From Bradyrhizobium liaoningense (lineage in GTDB: Bacteria > Pseudomonadota > Alphaproteobacteria > Rhizobiales > Xanthobacteraceae), in the NCBI RefSeq assembly GCF_018130955.1, contig NZ_JAFCJM010000033.1, positions 1-64,000 of the forward strand: 64,000 nt of DNA, written 5' to 3'. This document shows, piece by piece, positions 17,111-26,679 of the stretch; within the stretch, counting starts at the first letter, position 1; each line of letters opens with the position of its first letter. Below the pieces are notes generated by a model. It saw only the letters and a program-made list of their open reading frames with translations. It did no database searches and was not told the origin of the DNA. The position numbers and the translations under genes are program-made.

Positions 17111-18277
17111 CTAGTACGATTTCGCGAGGCCGAGCACCTTCTCCGCGATAAAACTCAGCGCGAGTTGCGGGCTCACCGGCGCGATGCGTGGGATCAGGAT
17201 TTCGCGCAAATAGCGCTCGACGTGGAATTCCTTGGCATAGCCAAAACCGCCGTGGGTCATCACCGCCTGCTCGCAGGCCGAAAAGCCGGCTTCGCCCGCG
17301 AGATATTTTGCGGCATTGGCCGCCGCACCACAGGGCATGCCCTTGTCGTACTGCCACGCTGCCGACATCACCATCAGCCAGGCGGCCTCGAGCTCGACCC
17401 AGTTCACGGCGAGCGGATGCTGGATGCCCTGGTTCTTGCCAATCGGACGGTTGAACACCACGCGCGTCTTGGCGTATTTGGTCGCGCGCGACAGTGCGAG
17501 CTTGCCAAGGCCGACCGCCTCGGCTGCGATGAGGATGCGCTCGGGGTTCATGCCTTCAAGGATGTATTCAAAACCCCGGCCTTCCTCGCCAATCCGGTCC
17601 TCCATCGGGATCTCAAAATCCTCGAAGAACAGCTCGTTGGAATCGACGATCTTGCGACCCATCTTCTCGATCTCATGGACCTTGATCCGCTTGCGGTCGA
17701 AATCGGTGTAGAACAGGCTGAGGCCGTGGGTGGGCGAGCGCACCTCCTCCAGCGGCGTGGTGCGCGCGAGCAGCAAAATCTTGTGGGCGACCTGGGCGGT
17801 GGAAATCCACACCTTCTGGCCATTGACGACGTAGCGGTCGTTCTTGGCGACCGCGCGGGTCTTGAGCTGGGTGGTGTTGAGGCCAGTGTTCGGCTCGGTG
17901 ACGGCGAAGCAGGCCTTCTCGCGGCCCTCGACCATCGGCGGCAGCATGCGCTTGCGCTGCTCCTCGGTGCCGAAGACGACGACGGGATTGAGGCCGAATA
18001 CGTTGATGTGCACCGCCGATGCGCCGGACATGCCGGCGCCGGATTCAGCGATCGTCCGCATCATGATCGCGGCCTCGGTGATGCCGAGGCCGGAGCCACC
18101 ATAGGCTTCCGGCACGCAGATGCCGAGCCAGCCGGCATCCGCTAGCGCTTTATGGAAATCATGCGGGAAGCCGCCGTCATGGTCCTTCTTCAGCCAGTAG
18201 GCATCGGGAAAGCCTTCGCAGATCTTGGCGACGGAGTCGCGGATCGCTTCCTGCTGATCGGTGAGCGCGAAATCCAT
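17111..18277 (-). CDS. Acyl-CoA dehydrogenase
   Basis: A 388-residue flavoenzyme of normal family length. Domains in order: N-terminal helical (LTDQQEAIRDSVAKI), middle beta domain with the FAD/substrate signature CFAVTEPNTGLNTTQ (about residues 120-135) and KVWIS, then the C-terminal helical domain ending MTHGGFGYAKEFHVERYLRE. It oxidises an acyl-CoA and passes electrons to ETF. The usual catalytic Glu is not certain from reading. The start at 18277 (MDFALTD) is the natural N-terminus. It is divergent from the MaoC and CoA-lyase genes, with which it probably forms one catabolic unit. Confidence 0.93.
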   Translation of the reverse strand: MDFALTDQQEAIRDSVAKICEGFPDAYWLKKDHDGGFPHDFHKALADAGWLGICVPEAYGGSGLGITEAAIMMRTIAESGAGMSGASAVHINVFGLNPVVVFGTEEQRKRMLPPMVEGREKACFAVTEPNTGLNTTQLKTRAVAKNDRYVVNGQKVWISTAQVAHKILLLARTTPLEEVRSPTHGLSLFYTDFDRKRIKVHEIEKMGRKIVDSNELFFEDFEIPMEDRIGEEGRGFEYILEGMNPERILIAAEAVGLGKLALSRATKYAKTRVVFNRPIGKNQGIQHPLAVNWVELEAAWLMVMSAAWQYDKGMPCGAAANAAKYLAGEAGFSACEQAVMTHGGFGYAKEFHVERYLREILIPRIAPVSPQLALSFIAEKVLGLAKSY

Positions 18278-18493
18278 GGACGTCCTGTTCCCCTTCTTGA
18301 GGTGCCGGGTTCTTGGTTGCCGGGAGGATTGCGGATGGATGCGGCAGATGCAAGCCAATAGGCGGCTTTCGGCTGGCGCATCCCAATGCGCGGCTCGCAG
18401 AGCTTCCCTCCCACGGCCAACGGTCTTGGCTTTTGGCGGCTGATGCGACACGCTGGACAAATCGTCGGAGAGGGGAGCCGCGAGGAGATCGAC

Positions 18494-18946
18494 ATGGCCG
18501 GGCTTTATTTCGAGGATTTCAGCGTCGGGCAGGAGTTCAGGCATCCGCTGACACGCACCGTCACCGAGATGGACAACACGCTGTTCAGCCTGCTGACGCT
18601 CAACCCGCAGCCGTTGCATATCGACGCGCATTTCGCTGCGCAGACCGAGTTCGGTCAGCGCATTTTCAACAGCCTCTACACGCTGGGGATCATGATCGGC
18701 ATGACCGTCTATGATACGACGCTCGGCACCACCGTCGCCAACCTCGGAATGACCGACGTGACGTTTCCGAAACCGATCTTCCATGGCGATACGCTGCGGG
18801 CGACGACGAAGGTGCTCTCGGTGCGGGACTCCAAATCGCGGCCCAAGGCGGGCATCGTGGAGTTCGAGCACCATGCCTACAACCAGAACGATGAAGTCGT
18901 CGGCAAATGCCGCCGCATGGCGATGATGCACAAGAGGCCGGTCTGA
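18494..18946 (+). CDS. MaoC-like acyl-CoA hydratase
   Basis: A 150-residue hot-dog-fold protein with the MaoC signature LNPQPLHIDAHFA (about residues 36-48) carrying the catalytic Asp-His pair region. Related single-domain enzymes hydrate mesaconyl-, itaconyl- or enoyl-CoA. AGGAG sits before the ATG. The stop codon overlaps the start of the CoA-lyase gene (TGATG), so the two are translationally coupled, as in itaconyl-CoA hydratase plus citramalyl-CoA lyase pairs. The specific substrate is inferred. Confidence 0.88.
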   Translation: MAGLYFEDFSVGQEFRHPLTRTVTEMDNTLFSLLTLNPQPLHIDAHFAAQTEFGQRIFNSLYTLGIMIGMTVYDTTLGTTVANLGMTDVTFPKPIFHGDTLRATTKVLSVRDSKSRPKAGIVEFEHHAYNQNDEVVGKCRRMAMMHKRPV

Positions 18947-19797
18947 TGCGTTCGATGCTGTTCGTGCCGGGCGATTCCCCGCGCAAATTCGAGAAGGCCT
19001 CTCAGGGCAACGCCGATGCGCTGATCATCGACGTCGAGGATTCCGTCGTCACCGAGAAGAAGGATGAGGCACGCAAGTTGACCCTTGCCATGCTGAAAGG
19101 GCCGCGTGGGCCGCACCAGCTCTATGTGCGCGTCAACGCGCTCGACACCGGCATGACGCTCGTCGATCTCGCCGCTGTCATGCCCGGCGTGCCCGATGGC
19201 ATCGTGCTGCCGAAATCGCAGGGCGGCGACGACGTGCGGCAGGTCGCGCTCTGGCTCGATGCATTCGAGGCGGCGGCCGGCTCAGAAGTCGGTTCGACCC
19301 GCATCGTCTGCGTCGCCACGGAAACGGCGGGATCGATCTTCGGGCTCGGCACCTACAAGAACTGCTCCCCTCGCCTCGCCGGCCTGATGTGGGGCGCCGA
19401 AGATCTCTCGGCCTCGATCGGCGCGACCGAGAAGGCCTCGGGCGGGGTCTTCCATAGCCCTTATCGCCTCGCGCGCGATCTCTGCCTGATGGCGGCCGCC
19501 GCGGCCGAGGTCGCGCCGATCGACACGGTCTATACCGACATCGACAATCTCGCGGGCCTGGAAGCGGAAACGCGCGCCGCACGACGCGACGGTTTTTCGG
19601 CCAAGGCGCTCATCCATCCAAAGCATGTCGACATCGTCAACGCGGCCTTCGCGCCGACGGATGCCGAACGCAAATGGGCCGAGAAGGTGATTGCGGCATT
19701 CGCCGGCAATCCCGACGCTGGCACGCTGCGGCTCGACGGCCAGATGATCGACAAGCCGCATCTGCGCGCCGCGCAGAAAATTCTCGGCCAGACCTAA
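18946..19797 (+). CDS. HpcH/HpaI-family CoA-ester lyase (citrate lyase beta-like)
   Basis: A 283-residue lyase of the CitE/malyl-CoA lyase family, which cleaves a hydroxyacyl-CoA such as citramalyl- or malyl-CoA to acetyl-CoA and an oxo acid. The conserved features are RSMLFVPGDSPRKFEKA at the N-terminus, IIDVEDSV, YVRVNALDT, VATETAGSIF (Mg-binding Glu) and MWGAEDLSASIG (Mg-binding Asp). It overlaps the MaoC stop by one base. Together with the divergent acyl-CoA dehydrogenase it suggests breakdown of a branched dicarboxylic acid. Confidence 0.9.
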   Translation: MRSMLFVPGDSPRKFEKASQGNADALIIDVEDSVVTEKKDEARKLTLAMLKGPRGPHQLYVRVNALDTGMTLVDLAAVMPGVPDGIVLPKSQGGDDVRQVALWLDAFEAAAGSEVGSTRIVCVATETAGSIFGLGTYKNCSPRLAGLMWGAEDLSASIGATEKASGGVFHSPYRLARDLCLMAAAAAEVAPIDTVYTDIDNLAGLEAETRAARRDGFSAKALIHPKHVDIVNAAFAPTDAERKWAEKVIAAFAGNPDAGTLRLDGQMIDKPHLRAAQKILGQT

Positions 19798-19852
19798 CTC
19801 CGGGATCGCGAGGACGGTCGAGCAGCTCCGCCCGAAGAACGCGGCGTAAGCC

Positions 19853-20266
19853 TCAGTCGAAGCTCTGCACGGGCGGCGCCGCCTCGGTCGGCTGCGGCGC
19901 AGGAGCCGCAGGAGACGCGACAGGCGCCGCTGCCTGAACCGGCGGAGTAGCGGCAGGTCTCATCTGGCCGCTGGCGTTCATCGCCTCGCGCGTGCGCGAC
20001 GGTCCCGTTGCATTCGCGGCACGATTGGCGTCGCCACGCGTCCGCTGCCGCGTCGCCGATCGCGAACCTCCTCTGAGGCCCCATGAGCGGGCGATCGAGG
20101 GTCCGGCCGCGTAGCCGACGAAGGCGCCCGCCACCGCACCAACCGGTCCCAGCACGATGGCGCCGGAGACTGCGCCCAGGGCTGCATCGCCGGCGCGCTC
20201 CTGCGCAGCGGCACTCACTGGAATGAATGCCAGCATCGCGATTGCGGTGATCAAAGCCTTGTTCAT
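19853..20266 (-). CDS. Exported glycine-zipper protein with Pro/Ala-rich tail
   Basis: A 137-residue hypothetical protein. It has a signal peptide (MNKALITAIAMLAFIPVSAAAQ, cleavage near residue 22), a glycine-zipper segment (ALGAVSGAIVLGPVGAVAGAFVG read in two halves, residues 28-50), then a basic, Ser/Arg-rich part and a low-complexity Ala/Pro tail. GGGAGG precedes the ATG. Such proteins often sit in the outer membrane or periplasm, but no function is known. It is flanked by the CoA lyase and the truncated FAH gene, and has its own promoter region. Confidence 0.75.
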   Translation of the reverse strand: MNKALITAIAMLAFIPVSAAAQERAGDAALGAVSGAIVLGPVGAVAGAFVGYAAGPSIARSWGLRGGSRSATRQRTRGDANRAANATGPSRTREAMNASGQMRPAATPPVQAAAPVASPAAPAPQPTEAAPPVQSFD

Positions 20267-20421
20267 CGGAGCGCCTCCCGTATCAGGGAAACCACTCGCC
20301 TCGAAATATGGCGGCACGACGTTTGTTTGTCGCCGGCTGGAGGGCAATACGCCGATGGAACTCGGGCATGGCTGGAACTTCCGCTGGCCCCGATCCGGCG
20401 GAGGTTCCGGAGTGCGCAGCA

Positions 20422-21009
20422 TCAGACGATCTTGATCGACATATCCGGCAGGCCCTGGAGCTTGCACAAGAGCACATCGCCCTTGACGACGGGACCGACA
20501 TTCTCCGGCGTGCCGGAATAGATGATGTCGCCTGCCTTGAACTCAAAGGCCTCCGAGAGCTTTGCGATCTGCTCGGCGACGCTCCAGATCATCTTCTCGA
20601 GGTCGGAATTTTGCCGTACCATGCCGTTCACCGCGAGCGAGATCGAGCCCTTGCTGAGATGGCCGACCTTCGCGACAGGATGGATCGGCCCGATCACGGC
20701 GGCCTGGTCAAAGCTCTTGCCGATCTCCCAGGGCTTCTTCTCCGCCGCCATGCCGTTCTGGAGATCGCGCCGGGTCATGTCGAGGCCGAGCGCGTAGCCA
20801 TAGACATGGTCGAGCGCCTTGTCCGGCGAGATGTTGGTGCCGCCGGATTTCAGCGCGGCGACCAGCTCCACCTCATGATGATAGTTCTTGGTCAGCGACG
20901 GATAGGGATGATCGGCGACCGCGCCGATCGCAACGTTCTGGATCGCATCGGTCGGCTTCTGGAAGAAGAACGGCGGCTCCCGGTTCAGATCGGAGCCGCG
21001 CTCGATGGC
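20422..21009 (-). pseudogene. Fumarylacetoacetate hydrolase family protein, N-terminus lost
   Basis: About 195 C-terminal residues of a FAH-family hydrolase, from AIERGSDLNREPPFFFQKP to the end. Metal-ligand segment YHHEVELV, GYALGLDMTRRDLQ and YSGTPENVGPV are intact. The usual first 30-35 residues, including the VGRNY segment, are missing: upstream of about 21009 the same frame runs antisense through a LysR fragment and shows no FAH similarity. The frame stays open to about 21189, so a chimeric protein could be made, but loss of the normal start makes a non-functional gene most likely. Confidence 0.75.
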
Positions 21010-21243
21010 GCGGCCTTCGGCGGCATGGCCGTCACCGTGCTCGGCCGCAGCGCGCTGGTGCCGCCGATGCGGGAGATCGGTCCCAACGAGGGCTTGCCGC
21101 CACTGCCGAAGGTCGAGCTGCTGCTCTACAAATCGAGCGGCGCCGCCTCGAAGGCGGCGACCGCCCTGCACGACTATCTCGCCCACCATCTGCGCCTAGA
21201 TGAGGAGCTCGGCGGCCGGAGTGTCGGAATCGAATTGCCTTAG
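21010..21243 (+). pseudogene. C-terminal fragment of a LysR-family regulator
   Basis: The plus strand encodes about 75 residues that read as the end of a LysR substrate-binding domain: GGMAVTVLGRSALVPPMREI, then GPNEGLPPLPKVELLLYKS, then a helix ALHDYLAHHL and a normal stop. The helix-turn-helix and the first 220 or so residues are absent. It starts exactly where the opposing FAH fragment ends, so one deletion probably removed both 5' ends of a formerly divergent regulator-enzyme pair. Confidence 0.7.
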
Positions 21244-21279
21244 TCCTGTCAGCAAATGAGCTGTACAGGCGTACGTGAA

Positions 21280-21305
21280 ATGGGGGCCGATTCACCGGCC
21301 CCCAT
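21280..21305 (-). terminator. Terminator of the divergent EF-Tu gene
   Basis: A perfect 10-bp stem (ATGGGGGCCG / CGGCCCCCAT, six-base loop) begins four bases after the EF-Tu stop codon and is followed on the minus strand by TTTCACG. It may also serve the opposite strand. Confidence 0.7.
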
Positions 21306-21308
21306 CCG

Positions 21309-22514
<1,206 letters not shown>

Positions 22515-22531
22515 AGGACACCTGTGGTGCT

Positions 22532-22608
22532 CGAGCTCCCGTGCTGGGTTTGCACGACTCGGGACACCGCGAGAGCTCGTTCGGCATCCGGAGCCGTTTC
22601 CGCTCCGG
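22532..22608 (-). promoter_or_regulatory. Structured leader of the EF-Tu paralogue
   Basis: Within 95 bases upstream of the start, CGAGCTC (22532-22538) can pair with GAGCTCG (22573-22579) around an inner stem CGTGC/GCACG (22540-22544, 22552-22556), and a separate perfect 7-bp hairpin CCGGAGC/GCTCCGG lies at 22588-22608. The 220 bases further upstream, to 22832, hold no recognisable gene. Such a leader could regulate translation or transcription of the gene. Confidence 0.5.
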
Positions 22609-22832
22609 GCCGCATCGATTGTCAGGTGTGACGTTCGTTCAGGCGCAAAGCAGATCCACGGCGGAGAAGGGCATTAGCCCGTCCGTCATCATCAGCACTG
22701 ATGTTTGCTGCGACTGCCGCATTGTTGGATGCCTGGTTCGCCGATTGCGAAGAGAGGCGCGTACATAGGGTATCGCCGCGCCGTTCGCAAGAGGGCGAGC
22801 CGCCTAAACCGGCCTCACTCACGGCCCATCGT

Positions 22833-23100
22833 TTAGACCGGCCTGAAGCAGCCGAGGATCAGGCGCTTGGCGCCGAACGGAGTCGCGCCCGAAACCTCAA
22901 AGCGCTTATCCTCGCGCATTTTCGCTTCAGCGGCTTCGAGCGTCGCCTTGTCGGGCCACACCTGCCACGAGAACACGATCTTCTCGCCGTCCCTCGCATC
23001 GACGGCGTGGCGGAGGTCGGCATATTGGCCGCTGGGACGTTGTCCTCCCACATCGTGCCGCAATACGGACGCCGCCGGCCGCCTGGAGCGTGATCCGCGG
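22833..23100 (-). pseudogene. DUF1428-family gene remnant with frameshift
   Basis: The C-terminal part reads cleanly as a DUF1428 protein: GEKIVFSWQVWPDKATLEAAEAKM and PFGAKRLILGCF with a normal stop. The preceding conserved segment WEDNVPAAN lies in another frame just upstream (about 23035), so a one-base indel separates them, and the N-terminal third is no longer recognisable. Treated as a decayed gene; the upstream limit is approximate. Confidence 0.6.
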
Positions 23101-23194
23101 CCGCAGCCCCGGTTGTGGGTAGGCCTTCACAAGTAGGCCCTAGTCCAGCAGCGGCCCGATATGCTTTGATGCGTGGGGGCAGGAACCGAGACGC

Positions 23195-23503
23195 ATGGGT
23201 GACCTGATGTACATGTTCATTCGAAAGTACACCAAGGTTCGTTCGGTCGCGGATGCCGCCCGCCGCGCCAAGAGCGGCGTCGGTCAGATCCTGAGGGCAT
23301 CGCCCGGATTCAAATCTTATTATGTATTGGATGGAGGCGACGGTGTCGGGGTCGGGGTGATGATCTTTGAGGACCGCGAAAGCGCCAATGCGGCGAACGA
23401 TAAGGTGCGGGAGTTTGTTCAAGCAAGCATGCATGACCTTGATCTTGGAGAACCCGAAATCATCGCCGGGGAAGTTCTGGTGAACATAAACACTGAAGCG
23501 TAG
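23195..23503 (+). CDS. Small dimeric alpha/beta-barrel (ABM-like) protein
   Basis: A 102-residue protein with the pattern of the dimeric ferredoxin-like barrel group: an N-terminal strand MYMFIRKYTKV, a helix AADAARRAKSGVGQILRASP-like segment, the paired strands FKSYYVLDGG and VGVMIFEDRESANAANDKV, and a C-terminal strand. Related proteins are monooxygenases, dehydratases or stress proteins, and no catalytic residue is diagnostic here. It is a single-gene unit between two damaged or unrelated loci. Function unknown. Confidence 0.7.
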   Translation: MGDLMYMFIRKYTKVRSVADAARRAKSGVGQILRASPGFKSYYVLDGGDGVGVGVMIFEDRESANAANDKVREFVQASMHDLDLGEPEIIAGEVLVNINTEA

Positions 23504-23551
23504 CTGTTCATAGGAGAGCCGCTCATCAGCTACGCGCAGCGAACATCAATG

Positions 23552-23571
23552 TCGGTAGGTCAGGCTACCGA
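23552..23571 (+). terminator. Hairpin after the ABM-like gene
   Basis: TCGGTAG and CTACCGA form a perfect 7-bp stem with a six-base loop, followed by AATTT. It lies about 50 bases after the stop codon. Only a short T-run, so a weak terminator at best. Confidence 0.4.
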
Positions 23572-23708
23572 ATTTGCGAGTACGGCCCGGCTTGTCATTC
23601 ACGCCTTGGCATGTGCCCGGCCGTGCTCGCGCTGCGCCAGGGCGGCCAGATTTTCGAGCGCGCACGAGAAGGCGTCAGGACGTGTATACATGGCGGAAGA
23701 CGGAGCGG

Positions 23709-25217
23709 GTGACGCATTCACATAAAGCAAGCGCGCTGATGTTCGCGGTGTTCGCTGCGACATCGTGCGACGTGCATGCCGGCGAACAATTCGTCGCGCC
23801 GTCATCCCTGAAAACGATCGGCACGATCGACGCGCGCTTTCAGTCCTACAATGTCGAGATGGTGGAGATCACCGGCGGACGTTTTTGGAAGCCTTATCCG
23901 CGCGATACGCGCGCGCTCGTCGATCGGGATCGTTACGGCTACAGGCCGCCGATCGATTTGACCAATCGCCGTCTACGCAACCTCACAAGCGCATTGGCAC
24001 CGGCCTATATGCGTGTCAGCGGTACGTGGGCGAACGCGACGTACTTTGCGGACGATGATCACACGCCATCCACACCGCTGTCGGGATTCAACACCGTGCT
24101 GACCCGCGCGCAGTGGCGCGGCGTCATCGAATTCGCGCGCGCCGTCAATGCGGAGATCGTCACATCCTTTGCCGTCAGTCCCGGCAGCCGCGATGCGCTG
24201 GGCGCATGGACACCCGACCAGGCGCAGCGTCTCGTCGCCTACACGCAGTCGCTCGGCGGCCGCATCGCCGCCGCCGAATTCATGAACGAGCCAACACTTG
24301 CGGCAACCAACGGCCCGCCGCCGGGATATGATGCGACCGCCTATGGCCGCGACTTCAAAATCTTTCGCGACTGGATCAAGCGAATCTCACCCGACACGTT
24401 GATCCTCGGCCCCGGCTCCGCCGGCGACGCGGCTTCGCCGTCGGCATCAGGTCTTAGCGCCCGCGCGCTGCTCACCACTTCCGGCGCAGGCGTCGATCGC
24501 TTCTCCTACCATCATTACTTCACGCTCTCGCCGCGCTGCAACGTCCACGACGATCCGGCGCAGGCGCTGACCGAGCGCTGGCTGTCGCGCACGGATCAAG
24601 CGCTCTCCATCTATCGCGCCCTGCGCGACGAATTCGAGCCGGAAAAACCGATCTGGCTGACGGAGACGGCGAACGCCGCCTGCGGCGGCAATCCGTCGGA
24701 TGCGACCTTCCTGGACACGTTCCGCTATGTCGACCAACTCGGCCGTCTCGCGAGGGCCGGCGTTCAGGTGGTGATGCACAACACGCTGGCCGCAAGCGAT
24801 TACAGCCTGCTCGACGAGAAGGACTTGCATCCGCGGCCGAACTATTGGGGCGCGCTGCTGTGGCATCGGCTGATGGGCACGACCGTGCTCGACGTGAGTT
24901 CGCCCGCGGCCGACCTGCATCTCTATGCGCATTGCCATCCCGCCATGCACGGCGCGGTGAGCCTGCTCGCGATCAACACGTCGCGCAGATCGTCGCGTTC
25001 CCTATCGCTTCCGCTCAGTGCCCGGCTCTACACGCTCGATGCCGCAAGGCTCCAGAGCGCAACGGTAAGGCTGAACGGCAAGACACTCTTGCTTGCGGCG
25101 AACGACGAACTGCCTCGTCTCGATGCCCGCGCGGTGCCGGCCGGCGCGACGCGACTGGCGCCGGCCAGCATCACGTTCCTCGTGATCCCGGACGCCGCGA
25201 ACCCGGCCTGCGCCTGA
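23709..25217 (+). CDS. Exported GH79-like glycoside hydrolase (heparanase/beta-glucuronidase type)
   Basis: A 502-residue secreted protein. A hydrophobic signal (ALMFAVFAATSCDVHAG) opens the protein; the TSC could serve as a weak lipobox. The body reads as a clan GH-A barrel: AEFMNEP carries the likely acid/base Glu194 and IWLTETANAACGG the likely nucleophile Glu319, a spacing close to that of heparanase; a C-terminal beta domain follows. GH79 enzymes release glucuronic acid from polysaccharides or glycoproteins. The start is a GTG after GGAGCGG; an out-of-frame ATG nearby was rejected. A role in degrading plant or self glycans is inferred. Confidence 0.7.
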   Translation: MTHSHKASALMFAVFAATSCDVHAGEQFVAPSSLKTIGTIDARFQSYNVEMVEITGGRFWKPYPRDTRALVDRDRYGYRPPIDLTNRRLRNLTSALAPAYMRVSGTWANATYFADDDHTPSTPLSGFNTVLTRAQWRGVIEFARAVNAEIVTSFAVSPGSRDALGAWTPDQAQRLVAYTQSLGGRIAAAEFMNEPTLAATNGPPPGYDATAYGRDFKIFRDWIKRISPDTLILGPGSAGDAASPSASGLSARALLTTSGAGVDRFSYHHYFTLSPRCNVHDDPAQALTERWLSRTDQALSIYRALRDEFEPEKPIWLTETANAACGGNPSDATFLDTFRYVDQLGRLARAGVQVVMHNTLAASDYSLLDEKDLHPRPNYWGALLWHRLMGTTVLDVSSPAADLHLYAHCHPAMHGAVSLLAINTSRRSSRSLSLPLSARLYTLDAARLQSATVRLNGKTLLLAANDELPRLDARAVPAGATRLAPASITFLVIPDAANPACA

Positions 25218-25224
25218 AATCCCT

Positions 25225-26526
25225 CTAGGACCTCAGGCCATCGCGCGCCGTCTCCGGCGCAAGCAGCGTCGAGATGATCGTGATGATCGAGAGCGCGATG
25301 ATATACACCGACACCGCCCATGAGGCACCGGCCCATGCGAGTAGCGCGGTCGCGATCAGCGGCGAGAAGCCGCCGCTCAGGGCCGCCGCGACATTGGCGC
25401 CGAGCGAGGCGCCGCTGTAGCGCACCTGGGTGCGGAACAATTCCGGCATGAATGCCGCCTTCGGCCCGAACAGCAATGCGTGCGTCAGTGTCATGGTGAC
25501 GACGAGCGCCAGTGTGATCAGCGCGGGCTCCTTGGTGTCGAGGAACCAGAACAGCGGAAACGCCAGCGCCACCGAGAACACACCGCCGGCGAGATATAGC
25601 GCCTTGCGGCCGAACAGATCGGACAGCCAGCCGGCGAGCGGCAGCGTCGCGAACTCGACGATCGCGGCATACACGACGGCGTCGAGGATCACCTGCCGCG
25701 GCAGGCCGAGCCGCGTCGTGGCATAGACAACGGTGAAGACGGTGAGCAGATAGGCAAGGCCGACTTCGGAGACGGTGATGCCGATCGCCAGCAAGAAGCT
25801 GCGCCAGTCGCGCCGGAGCACCTCGAGCACCGGCTGCGCCAGCACCTCTTTCCGCTCCACCACCTCCTTGAAGTGCGGCGTCTCCGCGAGCTTGAGGCGC
25901 ACGATGAAGCCGACGCCGACCAGCAAGATGCTGATCAGGAACGGCACGCGCCAGCCCCAGCTCAAAAAGTCGGCCTCGGGCAGCTTCGTCATCAAGCCAA
26001 AGATGCCGGTGGAGGCGGCGACGCCGACGGGAAAGCCGATCTGCACCAGGCTGCCATAGAAGCCGCGGCGATTGCCCGCATGCTCGATCACCATGACGAC
26101 CGCGCCGCTCCATTCGCCGCCGAGGCCGATGCCCTGGACGAAGCGCAGGCACACCAGAAGGATCGGCGCCCAGATGCCGATCTGCTGATAGGTCGGCAGG
26201 CAGCCGATCAGGAAGGTGCCGAGCCCCATCGCGATCATGGTCGCGACCAGCATCGCCTTGCGGCCGAGCCGGTCGCCGTAATGGCCGATGATGGCGCCGC
26301 CGATCGGCCGCGCCACGAAGCCGACCGCGTAGGTCGAGAACGCCGCGATGGTGCCGACGAAGGGATCGAAGCTCGGAAAGAAAAGCTTGTTGAACACCAG
26401 CGCCGCGGCGGTGCCGTAGATCAGGAAGTCGTACCACTCGATCGCGGTGCCGAGTGCGCTTGCCCAGACCACGTGCGCCGTCGTCGATTTCTCCGTTGCG
26501 GTGGAGATGTCAGTCATTGCCGTCAT
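25225..26526 (-). CDS. MFS transporter, metabolite:H+ symporter type
   Basis: A 433-residue membrane protein with about 12 transmembrane helices. The MHS (ShiA/ProP/KgtP-like) signature is clear: ALGTAIEWYDFLIYGTAAAL in helix 1, GDRLGRKAML in loop 2-3 and RFVQGIGLGGEWSGAV in helix 4. It imports a small organic acid or related compound with protons. Two nearby ATG codons (26526, 26517) are possible; the first follows GGGGCAGG. It is divergent from the flavoprotein gene at 26680, suggesting that it takes up that enzyme's substrate. Confidence 0.88.
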   Translation of the reverse strand: MTAMTDISTATEKSTTAHVVWASALGTAIEWYDFLIYGTAAALVFNKLFFPSFDPFVGTIAAFSTYAVGFVARPIGGAIIGHYGDRLGRKAMLVATMIAMGLGTFLIGCLPTYQQIGIWAPILLVCLRFVQGIGLGGEWSGAVVMVIEHAGNRRGFYGSLVQIGFPVGVAASTGIFGLMTKLPEADFLSWGWRVPFLISILLVGVGFIVRLKLAETPHFKEVVERKEVLAQPVLEVLRRDWRSFLLAIGITVSEVGLAYLLTVFTVVYATTRLGLPRQVILDAVVYAAIVEFATLPLAGWLSDLFGRKALYLAGGVFSVALAFPLFWFLDTKEPALITLALVVTMTLTHALLFGPKAAFMPELFRTQVRYSGASLGANVAAALSGGFSPLIATALLAWAGASWAVSVYIIALSIITIISTLLAPETARDGLRS

Positions 26527-26679
26527 GCGACCTGCCCCAGAATTCCCGCTTGCATCATGGACGACCCGATCAAGGCTTGCAACCTGTCCTTGTACTGCAT
26601 CCCCACGCGAGCGCCTTGGGATGACGGGACCGGCCAGTTCAGGATAAGATCGCACGAAGGCAAGCTGCGGGAGGATGAC

